A DNA stretch of 64,000 bases from Cycas panzhihuaensis (Eukaryota > Cycadophyta), in contig CM041465.1 in the NCBI GenBank assembly GCA_023213395.1, positions 150,047,741 through 150,111,740 of the forward strand, in the 5' to 3' direction. Shown piece after piece: positions 20,407 to 32,440 of this stretch. Under the pieces are notes generated by a model. That model was not told the origin of the DNA. It worked only from the letters and a program-made list of their open reading frames with translations, and searched no databases. How positions within the stretch are numbered: position 1 is the stretch's first letter; every line of letters begins with the position of its first letter. The position numbers were made by a program, and so were the translations under genes.

Positions 20407-21704
20407 AACCCTCGCCATTTTAGAATACTTTATCGTCAAAGCATGGGAAGGTTAGGAAATTGCTAAAGGATGTAACTATACTCCCATGTGTCATCATCCT
20501 TTGGTAAACTTTTTTATTTAATCAAGTATTCTATGATGGTCTTTATATCTAACTATCTACTAGAAGTGACTAGGTTACCCTCAAGGTTAAAAATTATTTG
20601 ACCTTTAGCATTAAAGACTAGAAGTTTGGTTTGAGAGATGATATACAATTTGGTCTTTGGTTTTAAACTAGAAATATGAAATATATTATAGAATTTGGTG
20701 TCCAAGGCATATGCAATAGAACTAATACATTTGAGAGCCTTGTATAGGCTCTAGAACCTTGGGGTGAGGTTTTGTCTATTAGATTATTTTAAAGAGGATT
20801 GTTTATAAGGCTATGATTTAATAAAAATCTAATCACCTTTATCAAAATCATATTTAGATTGGTGTTTGTTTGCTTATTGCTTCATCTGATTCTATATGTA
20901 TTGAAGGTTATTATTTAAGGCTAAAAAAATCTCAAAGGTATGTTGGACTTGTTCTACTATTAGAGATTTAGATGGAGACAAAAAAAATCATTAGGAAATA
21001 ATAGGTTATACTTATAGAGAGCAAGAAATGGATATATTTTGATGATAACATAATAAGAAGTGTTGTATTTATATTCAACCATGGTGAATCCAATGTACAC
21101 AATAGGACTTGTTATCTCTTGTAAAACAACATAAATAGTCTTCAAGGCACTTGTTAACTACTTATATGTAGTTATCAATTTGGGGGTGATAGGTTCTAAT
21201 CATCTAAAATTAGATTCCATTCAAGTAGAAGTGTTTAAGCCAAAAGTTATTAGTGAGTTTAGGATCTCAATCATTTACTATTATTTTTAGGAATCCATGT
21301 AGGTAGTAGACATGCCTCATAAATAAGTTAGTAATTTGCAATATTGAAAAAGTACTTTGTATGGGAATAAAATATGCATACTTAGTTAGCCTATTAATGG
21401 CTATAATATATGGCATACTTTCCTTATGATTTTGGAAGTCTAACGATATTGTCCATGCTAGTATTAGCCCACTTATGATTTAGTATTGGAAGAAATTAGG
21501 TGAGGCTTAGGAGTTTTACATTCTAATCCTTTTGGCACTAACAAGTGTCACATTTGATAATGAAGTACTGAAAGCCCAACTTTTGGCTCAACTAATAAAA
21601 ATACTAATGAGTACATTCATAGGTCTCTTCAAAGCTTGAATATTTATCTAAACCTATGGAGTGTCCTTCTTTAAGGATCATGGCTTTTAGTGCTAATGGT
21701 TATG
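20407..21704 (-). pseudogene. pol: Element E: decayed gypsy integrase and chromodomain
   Basis: Minus-strand reading gives, with many stops, KCDTCQCQKD (zinc finger Cys pair, about 21,530), INRLTKYAYFIPIQSTF (core, about 21,350), VND-DPKLTNNFW, FTMVEYKYNTSYYVIIKIYP (about 21,060), SLYKALKCISSIAYALD and IHNVFH-like FHISSLKPKT (about 20,660), ending in LPKDDDTWE (chromodomain-like, about 20,490). This is a very old chromovirus copy. It continues across element B: the zinc-finger frame joins FYKNHIYLP at 38,125-38,170 once B and one target duplication are removed. Confidence 0.75.
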
Positions 21705-21709
21705 GTAGG

Positions 21710-24261
21710 TGTTTCCCGGCTTCCGGGAATGGATACGGAATCACCGACTCAGGTAAGTGCAGGTATGTCTCTCGCATTATCATCGCTTTCTTTTACTGGA
21801 TGTTTGCTTCATGATCTGCATGTGTATGACTTTGTGGGCGACCTTGTAGTCGTCACACCTATGCTAGCCTATGACGACTATAGCAGGGAACACTCCCGAG
21901 GAGTGTGGCACCACAGTGACCGTGACATTTCCCGCATCTACCCTCCTCGCTTCTGGATCCACTAGGTTTGCGCCACCTCCGCCTGTGCGATGACCCATCA
22001 TCGTTTGGTCAACTTGCCACCCCACTCGAGCCCTATTTTTGCTCCTTTGGACCCGTTTTGTTGGCTTGTTTGCTCCCGGGTAGGTTTTCTAGCTTTCTAA
22101 TAGCCTTTTTAGTCGTCTGCCCCCAACCTGGACTGGTTGGTGGGCCCCATTTTCAGCTCTAGGTGCGTACCGCCAGATTTTTCGCGGCCGAATATTCATG
22201 ATCGCGAATATTCCAAATGACGACTGTCTCAGGTTGTTTTTAAAAATCCGCCGTGGTAATTTCGCATTTATTGCGAAACTGCCACATGGCTCGCGCTTTA
22301 TTCCTCTTCCAGCTGTGCCCTAATCGCACGCTTTAGGGTTTTGCTTGAGTACTTAAGCCTTTTTTGGCTCATTTTCAAGGATCTTTTTGCTCACTTTTGG
22401 AGTTGCTCTCAAGAAAAACACTCTCCTGCTCTGCTCTTCTCTGCTGCCATCTTCAAGAATCGGACCTGCACCTCTTCATACAACACCCAGCTCTCCTTTG
22501 GCTTGGCTGAGACATTCTCTCAGCCCCTCAAACGCCTTGGAGAGGGCTCCTTTGAAGCGGTTTGCACCGGTTTCTACCTGTGCCACGAGTTCCCGTTTGC
22601 GGTGTGTTTTCCGCCTGCCTCGTAGGTGGTCCCTAGCCGCTCCACTCCGCATCTGGGCTATTTTTCCACCCCTTCTTCACATCCTTTGGCCGAGGCAAAT
22701 CCTTACCTCCCTTCCTGTGTACTCTTCATTTTGTATTTGTCTTTTTGTGATATTTATGCTTCAGCTTATTTGTTCCTACTTGTTTCTTGAGAGTTAGTTT
22801 TCCTCCCTTTTGAGGACTGTTGTACCACTCTCCCTGCGCTTCTTGCCTGCGTTTGCCGTCCAAGGCAGCGGCGTTGAGGGGTTGCATAGGTTTTGGGGAG
22901 GAGCTGGGTGGATTCCGTACCACCTTCTATGCTCCCTAAGCGGCTCAGGGCCCCCCAAAGCCTCCCTCTCGCCCCGTGCTACTCTTGGCTTGTGAACAAG
23001 GGTTTGAAGGCTCCCTCTGGTTGCCCAAACCAGCACTGTCACAAGTTGCAGCGCTGATTTGGGACCCTTTGTTCAGGTTTGGGTGCCATCCATAGGCCCC
23101 AACCACGGGTTCTTGCTTCACCTTTGCTCCTGTAGCATCCCGGTTCCCTGCGGATATCTTTGGGTCTCTCTTGCCCCCTTTTCAGCCATTTTCCAGCCTT
23201 GGTTCTTGACTTTCTCCTCGCTGCCTTGTGGCTCCTGGGGGGAGGTTGGGGTACCGTTTGCAGAAGTAGGCCACTCCGAGGCTCTCCTTGTTGTTTCCTT
23301 TCATTTGGATCACTTTCCTTTGGTATTTTCGTTATTGGACTAACACTAACGCATGTATATTTAGACTCTTGTTTATGTTGCTAGACATATATTGTTAGAT
23401 CTTTTGTTGCATGTTAGTGTTCTCCCTTCGGGAAGAGGGGGACCCTTGTTGCTTGCAGGTACTCGAGACGTGTGGAGAACGTTGCCCGTTGGCCTCTCTA
23501 CCGGTAAGTGCCCCTTGCATGTATCATGTTTTATGCTATCTCATTTACTAGTTAGCGTTCCTTTCCTTCCTTCAGTATCGCATTTACTTTCCCGGGGAAG
23601 GTAAGGAAGCCCCTTTTCGCCCGCCGCTACATCCCGCATCCGGTACGTCGCGCGGAGTGGTTGGGTGCTCCTCGTGGAGGCTACGTCATCTCGCACGCCT
23701 TCGGCCCAGGTGCACGCTTCCTTCCTCTTTGCTACCCTTGTTCTTCCTTTTATTCTTTTCTTAGTAATTAGAACATCGAAAGATTAAAAGGGGAAATTGC
23801 TTTTGTATTTGTTTGCGATTTGTTTGCCTTGTTGCATGCATCCTTTATTATCTGTAGGAAAGATTGTAAGAGTTTTCTTTGTCCTTACCTTTCCTTCCTT
23901 CTCCTTAACCGCACAAGCGCCTTGCTTCCCGCATCGCTCGTATACCCGGTTAGGTTGCATAGGTTGGCCCTTGGCTTATCTCTATTAGGTTCCTTCTCTC
24001 TCCCTTCTGGCCACCCAAGGGTGGGAGGGTCCTACTCCCAAGCCAACTCAGGTTGCCCCCTCGTGCCTTCGCCTCTTGCTCAAGGTTGTGAAGGGTCACC
24101 CAATAGTAGCCATACTCCATTGCAGATCCTGATCTTGCGCTCCGGCGCACGGGGCGCTCTGCTTGGTAGTTACCCGCCTTTTAGGTTCCACTTTCTATCA
24201 TTCCATCACTTACTCCTCCCACGCCTATCAGTTAGGTAGTTATCCCGTAGCTGCGCGTCCA
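21710..24261 (+). repeat. Element B 5' LTR
   Basis: A 2,552-bp LTR. It includes an inverted repeat TTTCGCA/TGCGAAA at 22,260-22,278, conserved in the 3' copy at 36,104-36,122. Short open frames inside (for example 22,387-22,797 and 23,820-24,239) are repeated in the 3' LTR and resemble no known protein. Over long blocks the two LTRs are nearly identical, while others show clustered small indels. Confidence 0.9.
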
Positions 24262-24262
24262 C

Positions 24263-24279
24263 TGGCAACCATACTGGGG
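24263..24279 (+). other. Primer-site-like motif of element B
   Basis: TGGCAACCATACTGGGG begins one base after the LTR. The decayed Tat element K has TGGTGACCATACTTAGG in the same context (56,521). The motif is clearly not the initiator-Met site used by C, F and I, and I could not match it to a plant tRNA from memory. Confidence 0.55.
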
Positions 24280-24433
24280 AAGAAAGCTGGGGAGCTAGTT
24301 TCGCTCTCTTCGGTTGGTTTCGCTATTTTTGTGTGATCCTTTTCATACTTATCTCGATCTCCACGTTGGGTAACCCCCAACGCGTGTGTTTTACCGTTTT
24401 CTCTCTTTTCCTAACATTGTTGGTTGACCTTGC

Positions 24434-26748
24434 ATGCGGTGTTTCTCTCGTCGTCTGTGCGGCCTACCTCCTTTGTTAGAGGACCCCGAGTATCGCCTTC
24501 TTGCCTCGTCGGATTCGGATCCGACTATGGAGGGATACTCTTTCGATTGGACTTATCACACTTTGGCCATGGAAACCCATGCCTTTCCTCCTGTTATTCC
24601 CGGGTCCACCCAAGAGGGTGACGACCCCCTTTATTATCCAAACGACCAATCCCTTTCTTTCGATGCTCATCCTTCTACCCATGTCGTAGAAGGACCCGTT
24701 CCTCTTGAGGGTTGCCACGTAGTTGGCAATTCTCATGAGGAACGTTCCGAGGATCCCACCTTGTTTGAGGTTCTGATCACCTCTTACGAGTGTGTTGGGA
24801 CTCCTCCTGTCGACGTAGTTGAAGCTTTCAATGAGTGTTGCCGCGTAACACGCTTGCAACCGCGTCCTAGGTGGTTTGAGGATGTTCTTCGTGGAGGGGC
24901 CTCTTCCTCTTCCGCTCCCCCACCTCATGCCTCATCCTCATCCGCCCTTCCTATGCCCACAACTCCCCTCGTGCCTACACGCACGTCCCACCCGCCCCCT
25001 GCAGTGGGGGCATGCGTGGCACCTTCCGTCCCTCATCAAGGTCCTAATGCCTTAGGATCTTCTCGTGGTGTGCCTTTTCCTCAATTGAGGGTTAGCATAC
25101 CCGCTCCTAACCAAACCAATGTGCCATCTCCTAATGTGGCGCATACCATCCCTAGTAGGCCTATTGGCCCTACTAGCTTTCCAACCATTAGTCATGTGGG
25201 ATCCGCTCCCATGCATCTTCCAGCCCAGCACGTTGGTGCTTCCTTCTATGTTCCCCCAGGATATACCTCTCAACCTCAAAGGTGGTAGAGGAAGTCATCT
25301 TCCCGTTTTTGGGGTGGATCAGCTACACCCATATGGGGTTGCTCCACCTACGGGTGGCCCATATGGGCAAAACCCGGTTCCACATCCGTCTTGCCCTTCT
25401 TCCAACGCAATCCCATCCATTGTGCCTTCGCAAGGGAACCCGACTCCCTTCCAAGGCACTTACCCCCACGCCTCTTTTCCGCAAGGGGTGCTTCCTCAAG
25501 GAGGGATGGGTGTTCCATCGCCACCCGCTCCTTGTGCGTTACCTACTTCGACATCCGTTGATCTTACTTGCTCGTGCAAGGCGCCCCTTCATGGACTTTA
25601 GGTCAACCCCTCTTTCGGTTGAGGCATTGCGAACCAACTTGCCGCCTCATCCCCCTAAAGTTCCTAGATTCGATGGAACTTCGTCGCAAGACCCGCAGAG
25701 CATATCCGTAGTTTCTCTATGGCATGCATCGATTACTGGGCTTACGACCATATTTTGATGAAACTATTCCCTATATCCTTGCAGGGTGATGCCCTCAAAT
25801 GGTTCTACCATCTCCCTGCCCATTCAATCCATTCATTCCAGCAATTGGTGGATGAGTTCATCAACTATTTTGATGTAGCTCGTCCATTCGAGAGCGGAAT
25901 GAAGTCTCTTATTTCGCTCAAGTAAGGTCACGATGAGATGAGTTGTGACTTTGTGCAGCGATTCCATGACTTGATTCACTCCACTAAGGCAACATTGCCC
26001 GAGGAGCTGAAGCGAGACCTATTCGTCAATGCGCTTCGTCCCGAAGTCCACATGGAAGTCCTCAAGATGGGGGCGACCACATGCGATTCCGTGATCACCA
26101 AGTGCTTGGCGCTGGAGGCTATTGAGATCCAAGCGGGCCTCAAGAAACCTCTTAAGCCCTCACAACGTCGTGAGGCACCACCCCCTACCAAGGATACCAA
26201 ACCTTCCTAGCCTACGCGGTCTTCCTCTCATCCTACCGAGAGGACTTTAGATCCTCTCACATCAGCTATACGCTCATTCGAGCGTACGATGAAGGAGCTC
26301 AAGCTTCAAGATCCTTCATCTCCTATGTCAAACAAGCAAGTCCAACAAACTACCCAAGCTCCTCTTCCCTATGAATGGAACGCCCTTCCTCTCAAGCGAG
26401 AAGGTCTGACCCTCCGCTTGAGAAGAAGTGGTGCTCCATTCATGGGGATTGCTTCCACGACGATTCACGCTAGGGCCCAGTCATTCAAAGGATGCCCCTC
26501 GACGCGATTCTTCTCCCAAACAGGCCTCAAGGCCTAATTTGGATTAACCAGTTCATAAGGATCTGTTCCCTAAGCACGGGGAATGGGATCGCAATACCCA
26601 AACCAAGAACAACCGTAACCGAGGAAGATCGCCAGATCCTCGTCCTTCCCGCGACAAAGGGAAGGGCGCTAGGAATTCTTCTTCCTCTTCCTATTCTCCT
26701 AGCCATCGCACCCTGTCACCTTCACGACCCCGTAACAGGGGGAAGAAG
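24434..26748 (+). pseudogene. gag: gag of element B
   Basis: The first frame (24,434-25,288) is a proline/serine-rich N-terminal region of 284 codons. Capsid-like sequence follows in other frames: KVPRFDGTSSQDPQS (about 25,660), ACIDYWAYDHILMKLFPISL and GDALKWFYHLPAHSIHSFQQ (25,719-25,925), CDFVQRFHDLIHSTKATLPE and VNALRPEVHMEVLKMG (25,938-26,210). A knuckle-like WCSIHGDCFHD is near 26,430, followed by a basic Ser/Arg stretch. Three or more frameshifts separate these blocks. Element K at 61.3-61.8 kb carries a decayed homologue of the same capsid blocks. Gag would assemble the particle. Confidence 0.8.
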
Positions 26749-26761
26749 GTGATCCAGTTGC

Positions 26762-28369
26762 TTGAAGCAACTCCCACTTTTGCCCTTACGCGATCTCAAG
26801 CCGCTAAGGAAGCGGGAGCTTTTTGTCCTCCCGCTCCTTCCGACCTCTTCCGAGACCCTTCCTCCCAAGTCCTCTCTTTCCCAAGGCTATTCCTCAGACG
26901 CCGTCATTACGACTCAAGGGCACTTACCCAACCTACTAGGAAGGGTAAGCCTTTCTGTCGTGGATGAGCTCCATACGGCCGGCCGCAGAATGTCCTTGAT
27001 GGACGTTCTGAGGAGTTGTCCCGAGCAGCGGACCCTCCTCCTGGAAGCTTTAGGATCAAGTGATGTACCTGTCCACGCTTTGGGTGTCGCCCAAGGTTGT
27101 GGACCCGCTATTTCCTTTGATCCTAAGGATCTTCCCCATGCCGGTGAAAGGGAACATCAGTGGAACTTCCCATTCACCATTACTATCGATACGCCTGACT
27201 GTACTCTTCGAAGAACTATTGTCGACAACGGTTCTTCCGTCAATGCCATGCCCTTGCATGTCATGCAAGAGCTTGGTATTTCTGCCTTGGAACCCGTTCC
27301 CTGGTGATGCCAAGGGTATGACGATAGCGAGAAGACCCCTCTGGGATCTGTCGCAATTCCGTTTACCCTTGAGGGTAAGACCGTTCTTGCTGACGTTGTA
27401 GTCCTTGACGTTGATGTGGATTACAACCTCCTTCTAGGTCGTCCATGGCTCGATCAAATGGGAGCCGTGTGCTCGACCCTTTGGGGACAACTTAAATTCG
27501 TCCATGATGGACGAATGAGAGTGATCCCCCGCGAATGCCCTTTTACTAAACAAACTCGCTCTACCGGGCCTCAAAGAAACCTGTGCTCATCCACTCATGC
27601 CTCGGCTTGCTCTATTGGGATACCTAACCCATCTGAAGGAGACCCCGCGTCTTCTCCTCCTAGTCTCACGCGGTTCGCCCCTATTGGCGTTGGGAGTTAT
27701 AGGTACCTCGCTTCATTCAGCGATGATGAGTCGCTCGACGAAGACGAGGATTGTCCTTACCCCGTCTCTTTCCTCCGCGCCAATAGGCTGCACCTGCCCT
27801 GTTCTAGATCCCCGTCTAGAACCCCTCTTGTTGGCGAGGCTAGCCCTTCGTGCGTGTCGCACGTCATCGCTCGTGTTGACCCGCCTGTCAGCATTTCTCC
27901 TTTTTCGTTACCCCCCGTAGGTAATGGTTTTGAAGAATTGCCTTTTGCTCCTTCTGAGGGTCACCTTTCTGCTTTTCCTTCAGATTTCTGTGAGGAAGCT
28001 GAGCGACCCGATGGTCATCACGGTCCCGTTGCTCTCACTCCCTCCAGTGTGTCTCCTACTCGAAGTAAGGTCATCCATGGGGTGGATTATTTTGGGGATG
28101 ATGAAGCCCTGCTCGAGCATCTAGCAGGCCTTGCGCCTAACCTGCCTTCTGGTCACCACCGGCTTGGTCACCAGAAGATCCTCGCGGTCGGATCCACACT
28201 TGCTGATCCGATCCTGTCTCCTATTCCTCCTCCTCCCGTTGATCTTGCCCCTCTCCACTTCGAGGAGGGCAATGCCATGTGCATGGGGGCAACCCAGGAC
28301 GTAGTCTTGGCCCCGGGTAAGGTCATTAAGGTTGGGTTGGAATGCTCTCCTGATGAGGTAAGGGAATAA
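26762..28369 (+). pseudogene. pol: Aspartic protease region of element B polyprotein
   Basis: One frame of about 535 codons with a single in-frame TGA at 27,305, where element A has Arg. It contains MSLMDVLRSCPEQRTLLLEA, the retropepsin site TIVDNGSSVNAMPL (DNGSS at 27,224-27,238) and DVDYNLLLGRPWLDQMGA. A long acidic, proline-rich linker (27,560-28,370) leads toward RT. Collinear with the 424-codon frame of element A. Confidence 0.85.
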
Positions 28370-29241
28370 TCCCTTATGTTCTAGGAGTTTCAAGACATTT
28401 TCGCATGGGATTATGCTGACATGAAGGGAATTGACCCCTCGATTGTCACTCATAACCTCACCACCCTTCCTGGCGCCCGCCTGCGGCGCTGTAATCCCTT
28501 CACCCAAAGCTTTCTGCCGCCGTCAAGATGGAGGTAGAAAAGCTTTTAGATGCTGGACTCATTACCTCTATTGATTACCCCAAGTGGGTCTCCAACATTG
28601 TTCCCGTTGCTAAAAAGAACGGGGCAATCTGTATATGTGTCGACTTTCGCGACATCAACAACGCTTGTCCTAAGGACAATTTCTCGTTACCCTTCCTAGA
28701 TCAAATCATTGATCGCACCGCCGGATTCGAAGTGATGTCCCTAATGGACGCCTCCTACATAACCAAATTCAGATTTCACCAAGACCCGCCATAAGACTAC
28801 TTCACTACTGCTTGGGGTACCTTCGCCTACAAGGCGATGCCCTTTGGCCTTAAAAATGCAGGTGCTACTTACGAAAGAGCCAGGCATTTCATCTTCCATG
28901 ACCTCATCAACGACACGTTAGAGGTCTTTATGGATGATATGATGGGTCTTTCCCGTGTGAGAGCCCATCATCCCTCTGACTTACGTGCCATCTTCTCACG
29001 ATGCTGTGAGTATCACGTCAGCCTTAATCCGCTTAAATGTGTGTTTGCCGTTACCTCAAGCAAACTCCTTGGATTCCTCGTATCCAAGCAGGGAATTCGG
29101 ATCGACCCTGACAAAGTTAGGGCGATCCTCGACATGCCACCACCTAGAACTCAACGGCAGATTAAGTCGTTTCTAGTGTGCCTCGGCCTCCTTAGGCGCC
29201 TAGTCGACTACCGTGAGCTAGACCCCTCACAAACCTGTTGA
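28370..29241 (+). pseudogene. pol: Reverse transcriptase of element B
   Basis: Blocks: DIFAWDYADMKGIDPSIVTH (about 28,400), then 28,528-28,794 with SIDYPKWVSNIVPVAKKNG and CVDFRDINNACPKDNF, then 28,837-29,241 with MPFGLKNAGATYERARHF and the catalytic box VFMDDMMGLSR (FMDD at 28,927-28,938). A small deletion and frameshift hit the GFSGYNQIQ region near 28,750, so the enzyme is dead. The FMDD box and the downstream CVFAVTSSKLLGFLVSKQGI thumb match element A and the Tat branch. Confidence 0.9.
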
Positions 29242-29305
29242 AGAACGGAGCTCCTTTGCTCAGTCCGATAAGACCCAAAAGGCCTTCGAAGGACTCAAGG
29301 AAGCC

Positions 29306-30709
29306 TTGGCTTCCGCTCCTACGTTGGCGCCTCCTCGGTTCGATAAGCCCTTCATCCTGTATACCTCAGCGACTGACGAATCCTTGGGCGCTATGCTTAC
29401 TCAGGAGGACGACTCAGGAACTGAGAGAGCTATATATCTCATCAGTCGCACCCTTATGGCTGCTGAACTTAACTATTCCCCTGCTGAGAAGGAATACCTC
29501 TCCTTGGTCCATGCCACCAAGAAGTTTAGGCACTACTTGCTCGGCAACACTACCAAGGTGATCGTTCAATCTGATCTCTTGAGATACTTACTTACTCGTT
29601 TGGATTTGACGGGTAGGGCCGGCCGTTGGGCCGTCCTACTCCAGGAATTTGATCTCCTTATCGTTAACCGGAAATCAAAGAAGGGCATGATAGTGGCCGA
29701 GGAACTTGCGGACGCCTCTATCCCTAACTCCTTTGATACTCCCGTTGACGACTCTCTCCCTGATGAGTCCATCTTGACGATTCAGGGAGCTCCTCCCCAT
29801 TCGCTCATCGACAATGAGTGGTATGGTGACATAGTGTGGTATCTCACGCAGCAGCAATACCGCCCCGACGCTAGTAACAAAGTCAAATCTCGTATCCAGA
29901 CTTCTGCCAGGCAATACCTCCTCATGGACGAGGTGTTGTATAAGAGGTCCTTCGACGGGGTCCTCCTCCGCTGCGTCACTACTGACGAAGCCGACCAAGT
30001 GCTTCGCGAATGCCATCACGGCATTTGTGGAGGTCACTTTGGGGGCCAGTCTATGGCTCAGAGGATCCTTCGCATGGGCTATTTTTGGCCGTCTCTTTTT
30101 AGAGACGCTCATGCTTTTGCTCGGAAATGTCAGCGATGTCAAGAGGACTCCAACATTTCCCATGTGCCTTCCGAGGCCTTACATCCTATTATTTTGCCGT
30201 GGCCTTTTGCTCAGTGGGGACTAGACCTCATTGGAGCTATCTCCCCACCTTCTTCATCGCAGCATAAGTTCATCTTGACTGCCACGGAGTATTTCACCAA
30301 ATGGGCAGAGGCCATCCCCTTGATCACTACCCCTGGCAAAACAATTGCTACGTACATTTACCAGCACATCATTTGCCGTTTCGGAATTCCGGATGTCCTA
30401 ATCACCGACAATGGAACTCTTCTTTTTAATAAGGAGGTGGATGAGCTTTGTAAGAAGTTCAAAATCTCTCATAAGACTTCTTTCCCTTATTACCTTCAGG
30501 CAAATGGCCAGGTGGAGTCTTTTAATAAGACTCTTGTTAGCATCCTCAAGAAAACCGTTGCTCAATCCCATAGGGATTGGCACCTTCAGTTGCCCTCTGC
30601 CTTGTGGGCTTATCGTACCTCTATCCGTTCCGCCACGGGAATGACCCCGTTCTCCCTGGTCTACGGTACTATGGCGGTGCTCCCATTGGAGGTGGAGATC
30701 CCTTCATGA
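29306..30709 (+). CDS. pol: RNase H and integrase of element B (intact stretch)
   Basis: An uninterrupted 467-codon frame. Residues 10-200 are the gypsy RNase H: PRFDKPFILYTSATDESLG, EKEYLSLVHATKKFRHYLLG, VIVQSDLLRYLL. The usual first Asp is replaced in ILYTSATD, suggesting reduced activity. Residues 230-285 form the integrase zinc finger (CHHGICGGHFG..CQRCQ). The core has Asp at 30,224 (GLDLIG), Asp at 30,407 (ITDNG) and Glu at 30,515 (QVESFN), giving 35 residues between the last two, the canonical DD35E spacing. The frame ends at TGA 30,707 from a frameshift; the C-terminal domain continues at 30,868. Confidence 0.9.
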   Translation: MASAPTLAPPRFDKPFILYTSATDESLGAMLTQEDDSGTERAIYLISRTLMAAELNYSPAEKEYLSLVHATKKFRHYLLGNTTKVIVQSDLLRYLLTRLDLTGRAGRWAVLLQEFDLLIVNRKSKKGMIVAEELADASIPNSFDTPVDDSLPDESILTIQGAPPHSLIDNEWYGDIVWYLTQQQYRPDASNKVKSRIQTSARQYLLMDEVLYKRSFDGVLLRCVTTDEADQVLRECHHGICGGHFGGQSMAQRILRMGYFWPSLFRDAHAFARKCQRCQEDSNISHVPSEALHPIILPWPFAQWGLDLIGAISPPSSSQHKFILTATEYFTKWAEAIPLITTPGKTIATYIYQHIICRFGIPDVLITDNGTLLFNKEVDELCKKFKISHKTSFPYYLQANGQVESFNKTLVSILKKTVAQSHRDWHLQLPSALWAYRTSIRSATGMTPFSLVYGTMAVLPLEVEIPS

Positions 30710-31059
30710 AGTTTCCTTCGAGGTTTCATCGACGAAGAGTCGATCCGGCAGGCCCGCCTGCTCGACCTCGAGGCTTTGGTTGAGAGGCGCGAGCCGCTTA
30801 TCAGGCTAACCTAGCATCCAAAGCCCGCTCACAAAGGGCTCATGGTAAACGCCTTCGTACCCGCCCTTTGTTTCCTGGGGACTACGTCCTCAAGCTCGAA
30901 TATCTCCATGACCGTTTGACCAAATTCAAACCCCGATGGGTTGGCCCCTTTGTCATTATCGAATCCCTCGATAATGGTGCTTACAGGATAGCCACCCTGG
31001 AAGGGCTCGAATTTGAGAAAGCCGTTAATGGGATGTTCCTTAAGAAGTTCTACGCATGA
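30710..31059 (+). pseudogene. pol: Integrase C-terminal domain of element B
   Basis: After the frameshift the sequence reads DEESIRQARLLDLEAL-like blocks, then an open stretch 30,868-31,059 with GDYVLKLEYLHDRLTKFKPR, WVGPFVIIESLDNGAYRIA and the end FLKKFYA. It matches the element A integrase end (KQFYA at 6,168), so both integrases stop at the same place, upstream of the antisense gene. Confidence 0.85.
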
Positions 31060-31719
31060 TCCCTCAGCGATCCCTTCGCCTTGCTCCGAAATGAGCCTAA
31101 ACTACCATCTTAGGTTGTCCCCATTCTTCCCAACCACGGGTAGAGTGGCAACTTAAGATGGACTCTTTCTTCTTCTTTGTGGTTCTTTCTGCAGAACCCG
31201 CATTCCCATATCCTCTCGGGAACCCTCGTGTCGTCTTGCTTAGGCATCCCCCAATCAGGAAGACACTTGGGGGCATCGTTGCCCCCCTTTCCTGCCTGCT
31301 GTTTCCTTCGCATATCCCGCTATGCTCTCCTGTAGACATGTACTCCGTCCTGCTCCCTAACCTCACACTTCTATGTCGTCCCGCTCTCGGCGTGTGTGTG
31401 TGTCCCTGTTAGGTGTGTGGTCGTATATGGGAGGAAACGTGCATGTCATATAACAAAATATCCACAACATAAAACATCTACAACATAACATTTACAATAC
31501 ACAAAAATAAATATACATATCATCCACATATGGTACATCATGCACAGCATCTTATATCCAAATGGGGTTCCAGTCACCCCATGTATATATATATACATAT
31601 CAAGAATCATATCATCATACATCCTGGGAAGCCGGCGTCCTTACAGGGGGGGTACAATCATATGCCCCTATATGACCCCCTGGAGGCCCGTGCTTTCCCC
31701 TATCAGATCTGCATGTACA
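31060..31719. other. Post-integrase spacer of element B
   Basis: The block 31,080-31,412 is conserved with A (5,826-6,120). Its sense strand holds an 84-codon hydrophobic frame (31,158-31,412); the opposite frames are conserved as well. From 31,440 to 31,610 it is AT-rich with CATAAAACAT/ACAACATAAC repeats and a short TA microsatellite, matching the expanded tract in A. Confidence 0.45.
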
Positions 31720-32339
31720 TGCCCTACTACTGTGGCCCCGCTCCTGGGGTGCCATCTCCCGGTCTCTGTGATCCCTCTCCTGGGGACCACATGCCTCCGA
31801 GGCTCCTCCTGGGCCTCCGCGAGCTACCTGCCTCGCTCTCCTCATCCCTAGGTCGTCTCGGGGTCGTCGCCATCGTGCGGGTCTGCGTCCTGCTCCGGCT
31901 TGACCTCAAGACCATATGCGCTACTAGCTGATCGTATCCGGCCTAGATACGATCCCGCTCTCCCCAGAGTACCTCCTCTATCATCCTGAGATGCTCTGTG
32001 ATGATTATCAGCTGGGTCCTGCTCTCGCTATCTCCGCCTGTACCACCCTGTGCCTCTAGAGTCTGGACCCGTCCTCGCAGCTCGTCTCTCTCGCGCCGCG
32101 CGTCATCCCTCTTGCGCATCGCGTCGTCTCTCTCATGTTGCAGTCATCCTTAGGATGTGGCATGCTCTTGGCCCTCTGCAGCCCATATGTCCCTCGCCCT
32201 CACCAATGGGGCGAACGCCTCTCTGTGGGCTCCTCACGCCTAGGCTCATCGCCCGCCTGGATGGGCTGCTGCCCTCTACATACACCGAGGGAATATCTCC
32301 TCACCATAGCTCCCATCGCCTCCCTGATCTCCGCTGTAC

Positions 32340-32440
32340 CTGCCAATGCAACACGCCATGTGTCAGTCTATATACCGTGATCAAACCAAACCAAACTTCT
32401 ATCTGGATGCTAAATGACTTTGGAAAAGGTTGGCTCTCAC
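32340..32440 (-). other. Predicted GT-AG intron in the antisense gene (B)
   Basis: On the minus strand the donor is GCCACAGCAG/GTGAGAGCC and the acceptor GCATTGGCAG/GTACAGCGG, 101 nt apart. Joining gives ..VATAG-TAEIREAMGAMV in one frame, parallel to A's ..SAATIG-VAEVWRLVKAMV. The intron interior is less conserved than the exon edges. Confidence 0.65.

Noticed and set aside
22341-24239. Several plus-strand frames of 60-140 codons inside the B 5' LTR.
   Set aside because: They recur in the 3' LTR and lie in LTR sequence, without known domains or codon-level evidence.
29675-30163. A 162-codon minus-strand frame.
   Set aside because: It is the complement of the intact RNase H/integrase frame of element B.
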